Source of the DNA: Blastocystis sp. Blastoise
Taxonomy: Eukaryota; Sar; Bigyra; Opalinata; Blastocystidae
Length of the DNA stretch: 64,000 nucleotides
Assembly (NCBI GenBank): GCA_039096225.1
Contig: JBBPEB010000012.1
Span: 143,071-207,070, forward strand
Direction of reading: 5' to 3'
A program made the position numbers and the translations under genes. Below the pieces are notes generated by a model, which was not told the origin of the DNA, ran no database searches, and saw only the letters and a program-made list of their open reading frames with translations. Positions 12,966-25,440 of the stretch are shown piece by piece. How positions within the stretch are numbered: position 1 is the first letter of the stretch; each line of letters begins with the position of its first letter.

Positions 12966-13178
12966 TATCCTGAATTAATAGAATAAATGCCATAGTATTG
13001 AAAATAACATAAAATAATAAAATAATATTGTGGACAACCCCTAAATATTTATTTTGAAAAATAGTATGAAAAATAAGAGAATAATTGGATGAACAAGAAA
13101 ATCGTGCGTGACGCAGGTTGTCCGCGGACAACCCCTAACGGCAAAATAGATAAAATGGACGACCCTAATCAACTTCTC
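12966..13178 (-). repeat. Right terminal inverted repeat of the 1,073-bp element
   Basis: Reverse complement of 12106-12318. The palindrome recurs at 13116-13133, again 45 bp from the tip. The arms stop matching at 12319/12965, which fixes the inner boundary. Confidence 0.93.
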
Positions 13179-13187
13179 TCTTTTCGC

Positions 13188-13702
13188 CTGACTGAAAATA
13201 GTCTTAAAAAGTAATTTAGTCATTTTTTGGCAAAACTCTCCAAAAAGTATCACGGGAATACCTGATAGTGATTGTAGATAATGTAGCAACTAAAAATTTG
13301 AAAATTTTTTAGAAAAGACTTTTTTTTTCACAGTAGGTGTCCCAAGTCACTATGAGGCATTCCCGTAAATATTATTTGCAGATCAACGCCAATTGTTGTA
13401 GAATTTTTTTTAAGATCAATTCAGACAAATTATTGGAATAAGAAATTTCTTTTGTTGTTAAAATTTGATTGGTGAAAACAAACAAATAAGGAAATAATAA
13501 ACATTTTTTTTCAATAAAACAATAAAACAAGCCAATAATCTATTAATTAAAAAGAAAATAAGCCAATAATCAAATAAATAAAACAAGCCAATAGTCTATT
13601 CAATAAAACAAGTTAATAAGCCAATAATGTATTCATAAAAATAAAAAATAAGCCAATAAAAATAATAAAAATAATAGAAAAAGAAAATAAAATTTGGCCC
13701 AA
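13188..13702. other. Spacer carrying a repeat fragment and a CCAAT-rich tract
   Basis: 13250-13385 contains CACGGGAATAC and ATTCCCGTAAATATT, which resemble TTTACGGGAATATTTTT in the 5.4-kb and 25.9-kb repeats. CACTATGAGGCA there also recurs at the edge of the 26-kb copy. This is probably a degraded fragment of that family. At 13535-13660 the motif AAGCCAATAA or a close variant recurs about six times at irregular spacing, just downstream of the minus-strand gene's stop. Confidence 0.45.
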
Positions 13703-14389
13703 TTATATTATTGACTTGTGTTTAATGTATGTGAATGGAAACCAAACACAACACTGCTGAAGCTTCAAAATCAGTTCATTATTCTTTTTGAATATTCTTT
13801 CATTTTTGTCTGGAAACGGAATCCTTTCAATCCATTCGCATGTAAATTGATAATTACTATTATTATTCACATTCTCAATCCATGTATTAAGAGGCTCAGA
13901 GATCTCAAAGCCAAAAAACTGGATTATTCTTCTTTTCTGTTTCCGATTTACTAGTGACTCTCTCACACATCTCATCACCTCTATCTTACTAACCATGACT
14001 TTATTATCATATTTCTTGAAATAAAGATAAATAATATTACAAATGTATAGATATAAAGGACTTTTTGTATCGACAACAGTGTTCTTTGCTTTTGTACAGA
14101 ATATGCTTCTAGCAAGTAGTCTAATTTCAGTGTTCAAACAAAAAGGAATCAACATAAATAGATTCTTCACTTTATACGACCACATCAATCCTTTTCTAAT
14201 AGCAACACCATTCATAATGGATACTTTACGAAGAAATTTCTCAACATATGTTGGAATAGTACATTCAGCTTTATCTAAAGGACATTTTTCTTCTATATCA
14301 TCAAAATATGCATTAACATAGTCAATCATTCTCGATCTTACATTAGTAACCAATTGTTTTCGTTTCTTGATAACTATCTTAGATTCCAT
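13703..14389 (-). CDS. Hypothetical protein divergent from the transposase-like gene
   Basis: A single uninterrupted frame of 228 residues from a true ATG at 14389 to TAA at 13703. It is basic, with runs such as VIKKRKQLVTNVRSRM near the N terminus and NRKQKRRII around 150. A possible Cys pair lies in EEKCPLDKAEC (35-45). A moderately hydrophobic middle segment (about 75-90) and a C-terminal CCVWFPFTYIKHK are visible. No family is recognised. It lies 340 bp from the start of the transposase-like gene and points away from it, the usual arrangement for an accessory ORF of a DNA transposon sharing a divergent promoter. That link is inferred from position only. Base composition is less AT-rich than its surroundings, which supports it being coding. 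Confidence 0.6.
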   Translation of the reverse strand: MESKIVIKKRKQLVTNVRSRMIDYVNAYFDDIEEKCPLDKAECTIPTYVEKFLRKVSIMNGVAIRKGLMWSYKVKNLFMLIPFCLNTEIRLLARSIFCTKAKNTVVDTKSPLYLYICNIIYLYFKKYDNKVMVSKIEVMRCVRESLVNRKQKRRIIQFFGFEISEPLNTWIENVNNNSNYQFTCEWIERIPFPDKNERIFKKNNELILKLQQCCVWFPFTYIKHKSII

Positions 14390-14729
14390 TTAAGCTTCTA
14401 ATATATAAATATAAGATAATAATGTTTATTAATTATAATAAAAGATAAATATTTACAAATAATAATTGGAGGGAAATATTGTGGGAAAAAAGTACTAAAA
14501 CCAAAAAAATCATGATAAATACCTTGAATAAAAATATATTTGTTTCAAATGATAATTGGAGGGAAAAAACGCGGCATTAGAAGATGTATAAAAGAATAGC
14601 AATGAGTAATAATGACTTGTATTTTTATAAGTCGAATGGAATCAAATCAACACTGAATCGTATTCTTAATCAACTATCTAATTGTTTAATACCATATACA
14701 CAAGACTAAACTACTATTATATATAGCAG

Positions 14730-17700
14730 ATGATATTTTCAATTTTGACAATTTTGATTTTAAATCAAATTGCTGAAACTCCTGTTGATAATATTCAAGA
14801 AAATGACATAATGAATTCTTTGGTAAACTCATTTCTAAGTTCAACTGTATATATATAGTTAAAAATATATTATTATGTAAACTTTACTTAGAAATAATCG
14901 GATATAATTATTTTAATGAAATTCATTGATCTATTTATTTATATTATATATACACCTATATAGAAAAAAAAAGAAAAAGTAAAAACACTTACTGAAGATA
15001 TTGAAGAAGATATATTTGCTTGCTGGATTTTGCTTGGTATTAGTGAAGCTAAGATTATTTATCTATATACTTTAGCAAATAAAATAATTAAAAAGCTTAG
15101 AGATGACATTACTGCATTACCTATTCCACATAATGGACAAGATATTTTGAGAAAACGAACCAATAAATCTAATACAAAACTTATATATAGAAACATTTAC
15201 ACATGCAGTATATGTTACAACATAAACACGTTTAATAATGGAAGAAAGAATCCACTTCTATCAAACATTCAGTGTAGTAATCCTACATGTAATAAAAATA
15301 TTTGTATATATATACTATATATATAATATATACTATATATACTATTATAAAGAATTAAATATATATTTTATATATTAGTATTATATAAAAGTTATTATAT
15401 CTATATTTTTATATACATAATTATATATTTGTAAAATTTTGAATATTTTATAACTACTATCATCTATAGATAAAATATATTATTGATTATTAATATACAT
15501 AGGTGATAAGCAGGTAATCATACCATTAATTCCAAGAATAAAAGCACTTCTTGTTTCTTCACTGTTAACCAGGGATCTAACATATTATACTAAAGAGCAA
15601 ATAAAAGATGCTTTCAATAATAAAACCTATAAAGATTCTACAGGGTATAACTTACCTATTCCTCAATATATGTATGGATCAACCTATAAGCGACTAGTTA
15701 CTAATGTAATTAATAAGGGGGATATCTTCTTATTCTTTCAAGTTACGACAGATGGTATATCAGTATTCAACAAAGCAGTAGCAGCACAAAACAAATCAGC
15801 AAATCCAATTCTTGTGAGATTATTAAACTGTGTTGAAGAGAAACGTATAGAATCGTGCTTAAGTATACTGATAAACGAATTCTTAGTATTAGGTGATGGC
15901 ATAGATATGCCAGTTTTTGTAGGTGATACAGTTCAAACAAAGAGAGTGGTTGGAATACTTCTTGATGTTTTTGGTGATACTTTAGCAATCTCTCATGTGG
16001 GACATTTTCTAGGTCCAACTTCGACATTTCCATGTAGATTCTGTAATATGTCCAGTGATAGACATATAGATAATTTTCATCAAGGAATCAAGTGTTCATG
16101 TATTTATTCCTTCTATTCCTATTTCAGATACTTCCATTCTAAACCAATCATATAATAACTTTGATGAATCATTAATTCTTTATGAATCTATCCAAAGAGA
16201 CGAACATCATTTTGATGATGCATTTAATGCTAACATATATCATGAATTCACAAAAGATAAAATAAATGAAATAAGAATAAATAACTTACCGGAAATAACA
16301 TCAATAAATGGTATTAAATGTGATAAGAGTATTTTCGAAAAATTAAATTATTTTGATCCATCATGTAGCTTCCCAATAGACATAATGCATCTTTTTGGTA
16401 ACATTACAACATTAATTCTATCATTGATATTTGGATATAATAAAGCCTCCTATATAAAAAAATTAAAGAATAGTAATATGGATGAAAAGAAAGCAGCAGA
16501 AATTATTTCCTCATTTTCACTTGAACCATACAACCTGGACATCTTAGCTACAAGGTTGATATGGATAAACAGCTTCTATGGAAAATGTGAGTACCAATAC
16601 AGATATATTCTTGACGAAACTTCATTTCATAAACTTACCACACATACAAAAGTAATGTTTATTTCTAAGATATTACCTCTTATATTATATGATTTTACTT
16701 CCAACGACAGCACCTTAATACCACTTATAGAACTCTTTGCTAGTATAGTCCATGATTCTAATACTATTTCTGCTTTCTCTGTGATTTTTGTTTACCCAAA
16801 GAACTTATAAATTCTCAACTACATATGATTTGTCACATTCCACATTGCATAATATCTTCTGGATCGATGAAAGCTGTTTCAACATGGTCTTCTGAGTCTT
16901 ATTATTCTAAGTTGAAGAGAAGAACGTATAGTAGAAATGAGTTTAATATATCTACTTGCATAAACTGGATATATCAGGAATCTATTATGTTATCTACAGT
17001 AGAAGCAAAAAATATTAATGAGCCTATAGATACACAAATAGCCAGAGCAAACAATGATAGAGATATAAATATAAATAAATTTTTATATAAAAAATGTATA
17101 TACCACGAAGATCATAACACCAATCCTTCAGTATTTAGTGCTCAAGGAAGAGATGTAATAGAAGGAATAGAATTAAATGATGAAGATATAAAGAATTTGT
17201 TAGTTACAATATTAACGCATGGATCCAATAAAATTGTAGCCTTACTACTAGAAGAAAATCTTTTCAATACAAAATCAAAGAACCAAATTATACAGCTATT
17301 GAATAATCCTAATACACTAAATACCTATAAAAATAGATTAAATCAATTACATATAAATTACTATACAAAAATACTTGTTAATAATGAAATTATATTTGAT
17401 AGATCTGATATAAATTCAGGGGTGAATAGAATAGATAATTCTTACATTATATCGTACACATCAACTGGGATACCTCATCTATATAAGGCTTTACTATATG
17501 TTCAGGTTGAAGAAGAATTTTATATTCTTATGTGTGATTATGGCCCAGCAAAACCATCAAAGACTGGGCTGTACTTTATTATTCAAGGAACATCGTTTGA
17601 GAAGGTATTTAAAAAAATAACACTAGTTCTTCCTTCCAATATCATAGTGGCCGACGTCCATGTAGATAATTCTTGTGATGAATCTAATAGCAATAAGGTA

Positions 17701-17874
17701 ATAAATAAATATTATAAATTAATCTAAATATTTAAATATATACAGAAAAAACCAAAAAGAAAACGTCGTATCTCAGAAGAGGGACTGTTTGTACCATCCA
17801 GCAGTGTTATCACGTATACTGTGTTCACGCCTTCGGAGACAATGAAGAATCACGGTTATTCACCTGTACAATAA
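14730..17874 (+). pseudogene. Tnp2/DUF4218-like transposase, two frameshifts
   Basis: Pieces in order: a possible first exon from ATG 14730; exon 14964-15303 with a zinc-ribbon-like part (CSICYN then CSNPTCNKNIC); an intron 15304-15502, whose splice rebuilds NICDKQVIIPLIPRIKALL; then TTDGISVFNKA and NPILVRLLNCVEEKR (15740-15850), GHFLGPTSTFPCRFCN (about 16000-16050), FPIDIMHLFGNITTL (about 16372-16416), and LPKELINSQLHMICHIPHC with STWSSESYYSKLKRR (16795-16920). The last 48-bp intron (17698-17745) leads to the basic tail KKPKRKRR and a stop at 17872-17874. These blocks match the layout of Tnp2/DUF4218-type transposases of CACTA-like elements (TDG.. , PCRFC, D.MHL, LP..L....H...H.P). The frame changes near 16095-16110 and again near 16785-16795, with no intron signal at either. 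The join of the first exon is out of phase. I found no terminal repeats of its own. Confidence 0.72.
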
Positions 17875-19220
17875 AATTCATAACATAAATATATACAATA
17901 TGTAAAAATATATACCTGTGTTTTATTATAATTCTTGTTTGAACCTCTTCTTGTAAGCCTTTACGGTCACCCGGTATTCTTCTGATTAAGATTTGTGTTG
18001 TTTCTAGAACAGATCAGTTGATCTTTATTCAAGTATCTAAAAAACATATATATATTTGACATAACACTGTAAAAATACATACACAAATTTATGAATTGAC
18101 TTGAATAACATTCTAGTTTGTATTTTTTGTTTTGTTGAAAATATGATTATTCAGTTCTTTTCTAAAATTCTATTTTAAAAAAAGAAAAAGATATTTTCAC
18201 GAATTTAAGGAATTCTTAGGTAAAATATTTGTTTAATCACGATTATGTTTAAAACGTTTGACAAAAATAGAGCATGGAAACATTGCACATTTCATTTTTA
18301 GTAGTTTATATAATCAAGTTATACAATGAAATATACGTCTTTATTTAGTGATTGATAGTCTCAAGTGGTGTTGAGCAGCCTCATATATATATCAAAATTA
18401 TTTAGAAGCTTTCTTGTATTGAAGAATACATTTAATCACTTTTCTATTCCTTTATGTGTCTTTATTCCTATATTAAATGGTCCTCGTATATATATATAGT
18501 CTGTCTTTGCGTTTTATTTGACAAGTCATTTTATTATCCTATATATTTGTCTTAAAATTATTTCACTGTTATAGTTTTTGCTTGTTTTCTTTCAATGAGT
18601 TTATTTATATTACTTTCAAGTGACAATCTTAGTATTTGAAATAATGCTTTAGTAAAAGTGTCAATTGTCGAAGAATGGATTATCTTCTGTTAATATTGGG
18701 TAAATTTCTATGTAGTTTAACTTGCCTCTTACACAACTAGTCATAAATAGGTTATAATGATATGCTTGTATATATAGTTCATCATGTTATAATTTATTGT
18801 GTTTATATTTTGTATATTTTATTTATGTTGTTTTACATGTTCATGTTTTAAGTCGTTTTTCTAATATTAATATTTATTTTTTCAGCTTCTTTTTGTTAGA
18901 GTATTGATAGTTTTTCATTAGAACTTATACAAAGTACTTGCTAATAAACTCAGTTTAATCTAGCAAAAATAATAATGTAGTTTTAAAAATTGCTGTTGTT
19001 TTTTAAAAATAGAATTACATACATATTTAAAAACAAAAATAAAATAAAAACTTTTAAAATGCAATAACAAAATATAATATATGTATACATAAGTAATAAA
19101 TTTGTTAATAAATGAATATTGTCTAAATATTAATATATAAGCTAAGTTATTATTTATGATGTTACACATACTAATATAAGCTTAGATTTTATTATTTACT
19201 TATATAATAATTATATATAA

Positions 19221-19282
<62 letters not shown>

Positions 19283-19960
19283 TATATATATATATATATG
19301 TAAATATATATATATGTTGCTACTTAGATCTACATTAATTAAGAATTTGTGGTTTTATTCATTTGTAATTATACAATAAAACTAGAATAATTTGTTTTAG
19401 AATTCATATAATTGAAATTTTGAGAAACTTTTTGAGACCTTATAAGAATTGACTATATATTTCTATATATAGCATATATAATAAAATTAATAGGATTTAC
19501 TTTTTTCATTTTAAAATACACCAAATACATAATTCCTTTTGAATGTAGAATGGTATTTCATTCTTTTTATCTTTATATTTTATAAAATATTTAATAATAT
19601 GATAATAATAAGCCAATTACTTATTATAGAAGACTGAAACACTATTTTTTGATGATGATTAAATTGATTAGTTATTAAATAACTATTCTGGATATATATT
19701 GTTTTATGTGTTTTGATTTCAGAATATTTCATTAGAGTCGAATCACAAGGATTAATTTTTAAAATAAGCTGAATAATCGAAGTATATGAAATATTAAATG
19801 AATAGAAATAGATGATAGAAGCTGAATATACATGATATATAATAGAAATAAGATTCTTTTAAAAATAAGAATCAGGATTATTACTTGAATTAGAGCAACA
19901 ATAAATTATTCAAAGAATATATGTTCAAATGATACCTTTTATTAAAAGAGTGGGAAAAAA
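17875..19960. other. AT-rich intergenic sequence
   Basis: About 2 kb without a credible reading frame on either strand. It carries short TA tracts (18381-18391, 18487-18499) and one long TA array (19225-19300). The minus-strand open frame at 18960-19169 is low-complexity Phe/Tyr/Ile translation and is not supported. I searched by eye for terminal repeats closing the transposase-like element here and found none. Confidence 0.5.
19208..19300. repeat. (TA)n array
   Basis: Nearly uninterrupted TA dinucleotides over about 90 bases, broken by AATTATATA twice. It can form a cruciform and is a likely site of length error. Confidence 0.9.
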
Positions 19961-22900
19961 ATAGTTTAAAAATACTATTTCAAATCAAAAATAAAAGGAG
20001 AATAAAAAGTTCATATTAGACGTAGTAAGAAAGGAGTTGATAATTTGAATAATGGAAAACATAAAAAGATAAAGCATTTGAAGTTGAATACCATGATTAA
20101 TTAATTAATAAAAATCTGTATTAAAATAGTTAAAGAAGAATTACAGCTAATAGAAGATAAATTAAAGAAGTTAATCGGAGTTTAAATTGAAATAATAATA
20201 ATAAAATAATGGTACTGCCAGCGTAGAAATGTAAATTAATATTTAAGAAATAGAATAAGAATATTCAGTAGTGAACAGAAGTAAAAAGAGCTAAATACAA
20301 TTAGATAAAAAAAGATATTTAAATTAGAAAAAGAAGAAAGAATTTGTGGATATAAATATATAAATATGAATAAAGAATAAGTAGAGGAGTAGAATCAGAA
20401 ATCAAATAACAGAAAAGAAAACTGGAATAAAGACTATGATTAGATTCAGTAGTTCATTATTTATATGCTAAATCGTAGAAGAATGAAAATAATAATATTT
20501 TTTGATACAAAAAGCTAAAATAAGAAGAGAATATTTGTGAATATAAAAGAATGCTAAAAAAATGTTTTTGACACATAATAGTTTAATAGCAATGAAAAAA
20601 AAATAGAACTAAATATATAGTTATATAATAGATACAGAAACAGGAGTACTAAAAGACAGAGTGGAATGATATGATATCATATAAAAAATTGAGGAACAAG
20701 AAGAATAAAAGAAAAAGAACATTAAAAAAAAGATGCTTTAAAACTATTAAGGTTAAAAAGAGCTAATGTAAACTAGAATGACAATTTTAATTATATGAAA
20801 ATAAAGAAGAATACTAGTATTAGAAAGAATTGCATAAACAAGATGTTAGAATTAAAGATATAGTACAGTATGCAAATAGAAAAAGAAAAAATAATAGTAT
20901 ATCAGTTTAGCATGAATATAGAAAGGAGAAAGAGTAAAAACATTATAAGTCTTTTACATTGTAAACAGAATTAGTCTGACTAAAATTAGTTTTTAGAAGA
21001 CTAATACAAATAAAAATAGTAGAAACACCCATGAAAACCTTAATATAAAAAAATAGATATATATTTGTAGAAAGAGTAGAATAATAAGAATAGTAGTTTT
21101 AATGAGAGAAAGACGAGAATGAATTACAATAGTAGAAAGAGTATGAATCTTATTACTAAGATTGACAAGAATATAGACATTAAAAAGTAGGAAGAAGAGT
21201 AATTTAGGATGAATAATATAATTAGAGATGATAATGTATTATTCATATTAAAAAAACTCCATAAGAATATATTATAAAATTAATTTCCTATAAAAGTATT
21301 AATAACAATAGGAAAATATGGAAAATAGAAAGACTAGCAGATAGTTATAAAGTGTAATGAAATTAACAGAGAGTAATAGAGAGTAGAAGATTTATATGAT
21401 AGTTATAACTAGTAGAAGAAAAGCTAAACAGAATAATTATAAGAAAGGTAGTTAGAGGATAATACAATGAAAACTATGAGAAGGAGTAAGAAGAGTAGAA
21501 AAAATAGAAAGGCTGAAATAATTGAGAGAGCAAAAGGAAAGAGGAAGAATAGTAACGAGAAAAAGAATGAATATAAAGTAAGAAGATTAGGAAGATTAAT
21601 GCCATTATAAGAAGTTGTAAGAATAGACATATAACTAATAGTTGATAAACTAGGAATATTATAAAGACTAAGAGTAACAAAAGTATAAGTAATAGAATTA
21701 ATAGGAATTTTTTGTTTTTTAGTAGAAGTAGTGGTTGAATGTGGAATATGAAGAATACGTATAATTAGTAGCACATCTAGGTAGTATGTCTAGAAAACAT
21801 AAAATACATAAAATACATGGAGTACAATAATATATATATTATATATATTATATAATACATAATATATATAATATAAAATGTATATATTATTTATTATATA
21901 ATATAAAACAATTAGTAGTATATAGAATGTATAATAGTATGAAGAATAGATATAATATGTATATATAAGAAATAAAGAGAAAATGCTACATTATGTAGAA
22001 TAAGTAATAGACAAACAATAGAATAGAAGAAGAAAGTGAAAAGATGATAATAGAAGACTAGAGAGAATCAGTAAAAAAAAAGACTAGCTAGAATTAGTTA
22101 TTGAGTGTAGAAAAACTACTTCTAGTTATAGAAACTATAGAAACTAGAATCTGTTGATAAGTACAATTATTAAATAAATACATTTGATATAATATGAAAA
22201 ATCGTTAGAATAGCTATAATAGGCCGAAAAAGAAGAATATCAAGTTCAAGTTTATTATTTATAAATAGAAAGATCAAGCATAATAAACATAATAAAAATT
22301 ATAGGAATGTTAGGAGATTGGAGAACATGTTGTAAAAATACAGCATACTTATTATATTTAATAAAAAAGACTAAGTGAAAAAGGAACTATAATAGTATAA
22401 GAAAGCAAAAATAATATTCAGAATCAACAGAACATGAGAATATATCTTATTACATAGAATACATATTATTTACAGAATACATAAAAATATATGTAAAGTG
22501 TAGTATAAATATAATGAGAGAATAATAAGTATTCTAGTGTTATGAGCATAATTAGCAATATTTTGTACAAATAGAATTATTAACATTGTAAAAAGTACGG
22601 TTATTATTATAAAGAATATGTATTAAGGTGGAATATAGAAAATAAATAGAATCGATGATGATAGACAGAATATGTAGAATAGATAGAATAATTGTTATAT
22701 ACATAATATTCAAAATCAGCTGAATAAGAACAGTAGATATGATATGTACTATTTGGTAGAACTGATAAAATAAAGAGCAGTAAGCAGAATAAAAAAAATA
22801 GAAGTATAGGTAGAATAAGATGAATAAGAATGGATAGAATAAAAATTAGCATGAAAAGAGTTTGAATAGAAAGAAATCGAACTATAGAAGAATAATAAAT

Positions 22901-24620
22901 AGTAGAGAGAATTTGACATAAGTTGAATAATCAAATTTATAAGTATAAGAAAAATAAGTAATGTTAAAGAGTATAAGTTAATAGTTGATTTTATGAGTAG
23001 ATTTGTAAAATAGACAAAATACTTGTGGAATATGTAGTAGTAATATAGAGTAAGTATATGAGAAAGAATAAAGAGAATTAATAGAATAAGTAATGAAATG
23101 AATAGATAGAATAACTAAAATGGGTAGTATTTGGTGATATAAATAAGAATAGGTAGAAAGAGTAAAATAGTTCAAAGTATTGGATAGTTAAATGGTTAGA
23201 ATACGTATAGAAGTTGAATAATTAGAAAATGGTACATTAATTAACATTGAAGAATATAATATATAGATAAAATGTTGTATCTTTGAATTAGTAAAATATA
23301 TAGTAATTTGATGAAAAAATAAATAGTATTATAAGTAGAATACGTAAAAAAAGTAGTAGTTCTAATTTCTCTAGAATAAATTATTTTATAGATATAACAG
23401 ATTTGATAGAATCATATTAAATGTATAAATAGGAGAAAAAACATTATTAGAAGAATAGGCAGAATACATACAATATGTAGAAAGAATATAGTAGATTTTA
23501 ATAGCTTTAATAGATAGAATCGATGGTATAGATTGAATAAGTGGAATATAATAAAAAAAAAATATGATAAATACATACAATAAAAACAGTAAAGAGTAAT
23601 AAGTAGAATGAATATAATAGGAATAATAAGTAGCAATACGTAGAAAGAGCAAAAAGGTAAAACAAATAATAACAGTTAAATAGATGGTATTTCTAATTAG
23701 AGGTAAAACACCAATAGATAAGTAGAACATATAACATATATAAAATATATAAAAACAATAGAATAGAGAAATAAATGGAAACAGTAGAAATAAATAGATT
23801 GAATAAAGAATAAAATAATAGAATATAAAATGTGTAGAATGCGCCAATAAGTAGAAAAGGATAATAGTTTTTAGGAGTAGCTATAGGTAAAATGTGTATA
23901 ATTCTAAGATTGTATCGGAATAAAATGAAATAAAAATGTAATCAATATAATGGATAATTTTGGTTAATAGATAAAATAAGTACTATTCAGTAGAATAGGT
24001 ATTACAAGAAGTATAGACAAAAATTAGTAGCTGTTATAAAGAAAAAAAAAAGATTTATAAGAAGAGAAGGTAGAATATGCAGATAATATAGAATTTATAG
24101 AATTTTGTAGATTATGTAGATAGTTATTATAGGTATTATAAACATAATAGATAGACTAATTTTTATAAGAAGAATAGATTTAAAATTTGTTGAAACCAGA
24201 ATAATTTGTAGTAAGTAAATAGATAGAACAAGTATTATAAGAAGAATATGTTGAATATCTAGAAAATACAGAATACATACAACGATAAAAGAAAATGAAT
24301 AATAATTGTTAGTCATACCAAGTGGAATAAGAAGAACAAAAGTAAATATTATCAGAAATAGAAATTAATAGAGAGGATTTAGAAGAGCAGTTACCATTGT
24401 AATAAGAATAGTACTAATAATTTAAGCAGTAAGAATGATACTATGAATAATTATAATAAAAGACATAAAAATAACATTAATTCTAAAAAGTAAGGTAAAG
24501 ATAAAATATGGGAAAAGAAGCCTAGTAATATAGGAAGAGAATCAACATTAAAAATGTTTTACTTAGAATAGAAGTAGTATAATAAAACGGATAACACTAA
24601 TAGGAATAATACTATGAAAA
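19961..24620. repeat. C-poor, purine-rich low-complexity tract
   Basis: For roughly 4.6 kb the plus strand is built from A, G and T with very little C. It is dominated by permutations of AGAATAG, GTAGAATA, AATAGTA and ATAAGAA, for example the 22,600-24,300 stretch. Unit order is irregular, so this is a degenerate simple-repeat tract rather than a regular satellite. On the minus strand it gives spurious open frames rich in Ser, Tyr, Phe, Leu and Ile (21424-21774, 22607-22852, 23386-23847, 24095-24316), which I do not annotate as genes. Both boundaries are gradual. Confidence 0.7.
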
Positions 24621-25440
24621 AAGATAAGAATATATGAGGAAGAATATTTCTGATACAAAACAGAAATAAAAGCAGTTTTACCATCTATATTGGGCTTAAC
24701 AATAATATGAGAAACCTAAATTAAAAGTATAGTAAATAAACATGATAACAAAGAATAATAAAATCATAATAATAAATATGTATATACATTTTAAATAATA
24801 GTTTTATATATATCGAAACATAAGTAAACAATTATTTTATATATCAGCAAATGAATTAATAGATCAATAAGTATCCATGAAAATGAATGAATCTTTCACA
24901 CGAAATTTTTTACCTATATTTAAAAAAATTATTGAATTAATAAAAATATAAAAAAATGAAATAAGAGATAAATATCAATTAGATAATAATATATACGTAA
25001 TAATAAAACATGATTAAGAATATAAATATAAAATATATAAACAGAATCAATTGATTCACTAAGGAATAATATATATATAAATACAACTTATATGAGTATT
25101 AAATAGTGTTTAAAGAAAGACGTGAAGAATAATAAACACAATATGAATAAAAAAGAAGATGTAAATATAAGAATATACCTTATAACAATATTTTGAGATT
25201 ATGCTTCAATTACAAGTTTCTGAACCTATTTGATATTCAAAACAGACGAATTTGAATCTAAATATAAATAAATCAAAATTACGATACAGATGAGTATAAC
25301 TAACAAGAAAAACATTGAGATAATTGATTAAGAATATAAATAATAAATGCAATGATCACACTAGATCTTTGTAATAGTGAGAAGCTGTTCACATAAAAAG
25401 CTTTTAAAACTGATGACTTTGGATGGATTATTTTTAAAAC
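24621..25440. other. AT-rich sequence, nothing recognised
   Basis: About 0.8 kb of plain AT-rich sequence between the purine-rich tract and the right copy of the dispersed repeat. No open frame, repeat or splice-signal series stands out. Confidence 0.5.

Larger units (their letters stand above)
12106..13178. mobile_element. Non-autonomous DNA transposon with 213-bp perfect TIRs and 9-bp TSD (Mutator-like)
   Basis: The element is 1,073 bp long. Its ends are 213-bp inverted repeats that match throughout as far as I can read. It is flanked by a perfect 9-bp direct repeat, TCTTTTCGC, at 12097-12105 and 13179-13187. Long TIRs with a 9-bp target duplication are the hallmark of Mutator-like elements (MULEs). 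The 647-bp interior (12319-12965) encodes no transposase, so the element must be moved in trans. The host sequence rejoins cleanly as ggctac-TSD-ctgactg. The identity of the two arms and the intact TSD indicate a recent insertion. The superfamily is inferred only from TSD and TIR length. Confidence 0.93.

Noticed and set aside
12049-13289. Four short frames including two identical copies starting MSADNLRHARFSC
   Set aside because: They are mirror-image reads of the two transposon TIRs and start or stop arbitrarily at repeat edges.
21424-24316. Several minus-strand open frames rich in Ser, Tyr, Phe and Ile
   Set aside because: They are translations of the C-poor purine-rich tract; composition follows the simple repeat and no domain or splice structure supports them.
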